Shown here: one piece after another, positions 38,074-39,204 of the stretch
Layout: every line of letters starts with the position of its first letter
How positions within the stretch are numbered: the first letter of the stretch is position 1
Assembly (NCBI GenBank): GCA_016788495.1
Contig: JAEUOM010000023.1
Coordinates: 1 to 39,204, forward strand
Length of the DNA stretch: 39,204 nt
Reading direction: 5' to 3'
Source: Accumulibacter sp.
Lineage (GTDB): Bacteria > Pseudomonadota > Gammaproteobacteria > Burkholderiales > Rhodocyclaceae
The notes under the pieces: model-generated
What the model was told of the DNA's origin: nothing
Databases searched by the model: none
What the model saw: only the letters and a program-made list of their open reading frames with translations
Program-made: the position numbers and the translations under genes

Positions 38074-38793
38074 TCAAGGAAACGTGCAACTTCCGTCCCT
38101 GCTGACGAAATGGAAGTCCGCGAAGCCCGCGCGCGCAGACTCGCCCGTATTGTCCGTATCGCTGGCGATCGCCAGCCCGGTCAATCTCGCCGGCAGGTCA
38201 CCAAAGGCGCGACGGAAATCCTCGGCGACGTCGCGCCTTTCGCTGACCCAGCGGCCCGCGCGCGCGGCACCGCTTTCGAGTACCAGGATCTGTGCACGAT
38301 CCGTATAGGCGTTGGCTTTCAGCGTGCCGACAGGGTATTTGTTGTCCCACACGTAATTGATCGCGGCATCGGGAACCGAGGCACCCCACAGGCCGCGCGC
38401 AATCGCCAGCTTGCTGCGCGTTGCCAAACCCAGTGCCGCCGGTGGCACGCTGAAGCTCAGGTAGACGCGCGCCGCGTAATCGTCACCGGCCTTGCTGTCG
38501 AGATCGGCGGTGAGCAGCGGCGCATCGATACGCCAGCGCCAACAGAGGACCGGCGTGCTCGCGAGCTCAACCGTCAGTTGCCGGACGAGAAGAGCCATGC
38601 TCTTCACCGCCGTTGCCTCGATGGCGGCAACACCATCCCACAGTCGCTGGCGGTACTCGGTCGCCGGAAAGCGGGGATTCAGGTGCTCGATCGTCCAGCC
38701 GGCGGGCAGGCCACCAGGACTGCCATCGAAGCGGCCGACCCACAACGGCGTCGCGGCGACGGCACCTCCCGCGAGCAACAGCAAGGCGCTCAT
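38074..38793 (-). CDS. Exported DUF3047 protein
   Basis: This protein of about 239 residues has a hydrophobic N-terminus (MSALLLLAGGAVAA) followed by TPLWVGRFDGSPGGLPAGWT, the usual start of DUF3047 domains, and then VLCWRWRIDAPLLTADLDSK, DDYAARVYLSFSV, INYVWDNKYPVGT and GLAIASDTDNTGESARAGFA. DUF3047 has no known function; export to the periplasm is likely. The start is uncertain: ATG 38793 lacks a ribosome-binding site and the basic residues expected before a signal peptide lie just upstream (VRWLRLPAM), so TTG 38877 is possible. The frame stays open to 39045. It ends 8 nt before the broken response regulator. Confidence 0.82.
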   Translation of the reverse strand: MSALLLLAGGAVAATPLWVGRFDGSPGGLPAGWTIEHLNPRFPATEYRQRLWDGVAAIEATAVKSMALLVRQLTVELASTPVLCWRWRIDAPLLTADLDSKAGDDYAARVYLSFSVPPAALGLATRSKLAIARGLWGASVPDAAINYVWDNKYPVGTLKANAYTDRAQILVLESGAARAGRWVSERRDVAEDFRRAFGDLPARLTGLAIASDTDNTGESARAGFADFHFVSRDGSCTFP

Positions 38794-39048
38794 CGCTGGC
38801 AGGCGCAGCCAGCGTACTGGTACCGCCGACCGAGGCGGCGCCGAGCCCCGGCGCAGCGGCAGCAGGTGGCCCGCCAAGCAATTCTCGCTGGGTGCTGGCG
38901 CAGTCTGCAGACGCTCCACTCGGCATGGCTGGTCCGCAGGCGCCAGCGGGCCGTTACCGGAGTCGACGCCGGCACCTACTGGCCGAGTCTCCCGACTGGC
39001 GCCGGCGAGACAAACGGCTTGCCGGTGAATTCGTCTGGCGGCCACTGT

Positions 39049-39204
39049 TCAGCCCGCCTCATCGCCTGTCAGCGGCAGGGTCGCTGCCCGCCAGCTGCCG
39101 TCGAGGTCGTCGGTGGCGACGGCGACGAGATCGCCGTCGAGAACGCCCTGGCGAACGAAGTCGTCGAGGAAACGCGGGATCTCTTCCGCCTGTTGCCGGC
39201 CGCG
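39049..39204 (-). CDS. 3' end of an unidentified gene entering from the right
   Basis: The last 52 codons on the minus strand are open and end at TGA 39049-39051. They encode RFLDDFVRQGVLDGDLVAVA, then TDDLDGSWRAATLPLTGDEAG, an acidic, non-repetitive sequence with normal codon use for the region. No family was recognised. It lies just upstream of the DUF3047 frame and may share its operon. Confidence 0.55.
   Translation of the reverse strand, partial: RGRQQAEEIPRFLDDFVRQGVLDGDLVAVATDDLDGSWRAATLPLTGDEAG

Overview
The window is about 39 kb of GC-rich bacterial chromosome with dense, mostly operonic genes. Gene content and order (ygfZ divergent from mltG-tmk-holB-pilZ-tatD-ankyrin gene, a FimV-like protein, etfBA, a DmdC-type acyl-CoA dehydrogenase, a FinR-like regulator divergent from fpr) point to a betaproteobacterium. 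A Rhodocyclales relative such as Candidatus Accumulibacter is plausible, but this is an inference and no marker gene proves it. No rRNA, tRNA, CRISPR array or prophage was recognised.

Layout. (1) 1-8.8 kb, plus strand: etfB-etfA, a CbiM-like membrane protein, a FimV-like envelope protein, then acyl-CoA dehydrogenase, hotdog thioesterase and acetoacetyl-CoA synthetase. Together these form a fatty-acyl/ketone-body module that feeds electrons through ETF. (2) 8.8-11.5 kb: an AT-rich spacer with direct repeats, an alpha/beta hydrolase, and an exonuclease fused to a UvrC/Cho-like region. (3) 11.5-16.2 kb, minus strand: housekeeping operon mltG-tmk-holB-pilZ-tatD-ankyrin protein with ATGA-type overlaps. 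(4) 16.2-21.3 kb: ygfZ, a TANGO2/NRDE protein, L,D-transpeptidase, tadA, a glycosyltransferase and a cyclic-nucleotide-binding protein. (5) 21.4-26.5 kb: a 160-bp MITE flanked by CTAG, a CZB zinc-sensor protein, a LysR regulator divergent from ferredoxin-NADP reductase, two tandem hydroxyacid dehydrogenases and YjbQ. (6) 26.5-32.7 kb: arfB, a DUF1415 protein, an FAD oxidoreductase, a PIN protein, and a three-gene set of M14 amidohydrolase, GCS2 ligase and metallophosphoesterase. (7) 32.7-39.2 kb, minus strand: two decayed two-component systems flanking a DUF4124-like exported protein, a DUF1269 protein and a phospholipase D protein with a histidine-rich tail. A DUF3047 protein and a truncated gene follow at the right edge.

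The most notable points are the MITE whose target-site duplication falls exactly on the stop codon of the CZB gene; the two independently broken two-component systems, one apparently a receiver joined to a histidine-kinase ATPase half by internal deletion; and the GCS2/M14/phosphoesterase set, a candidate for an uncharacterised small-molecule pathway.
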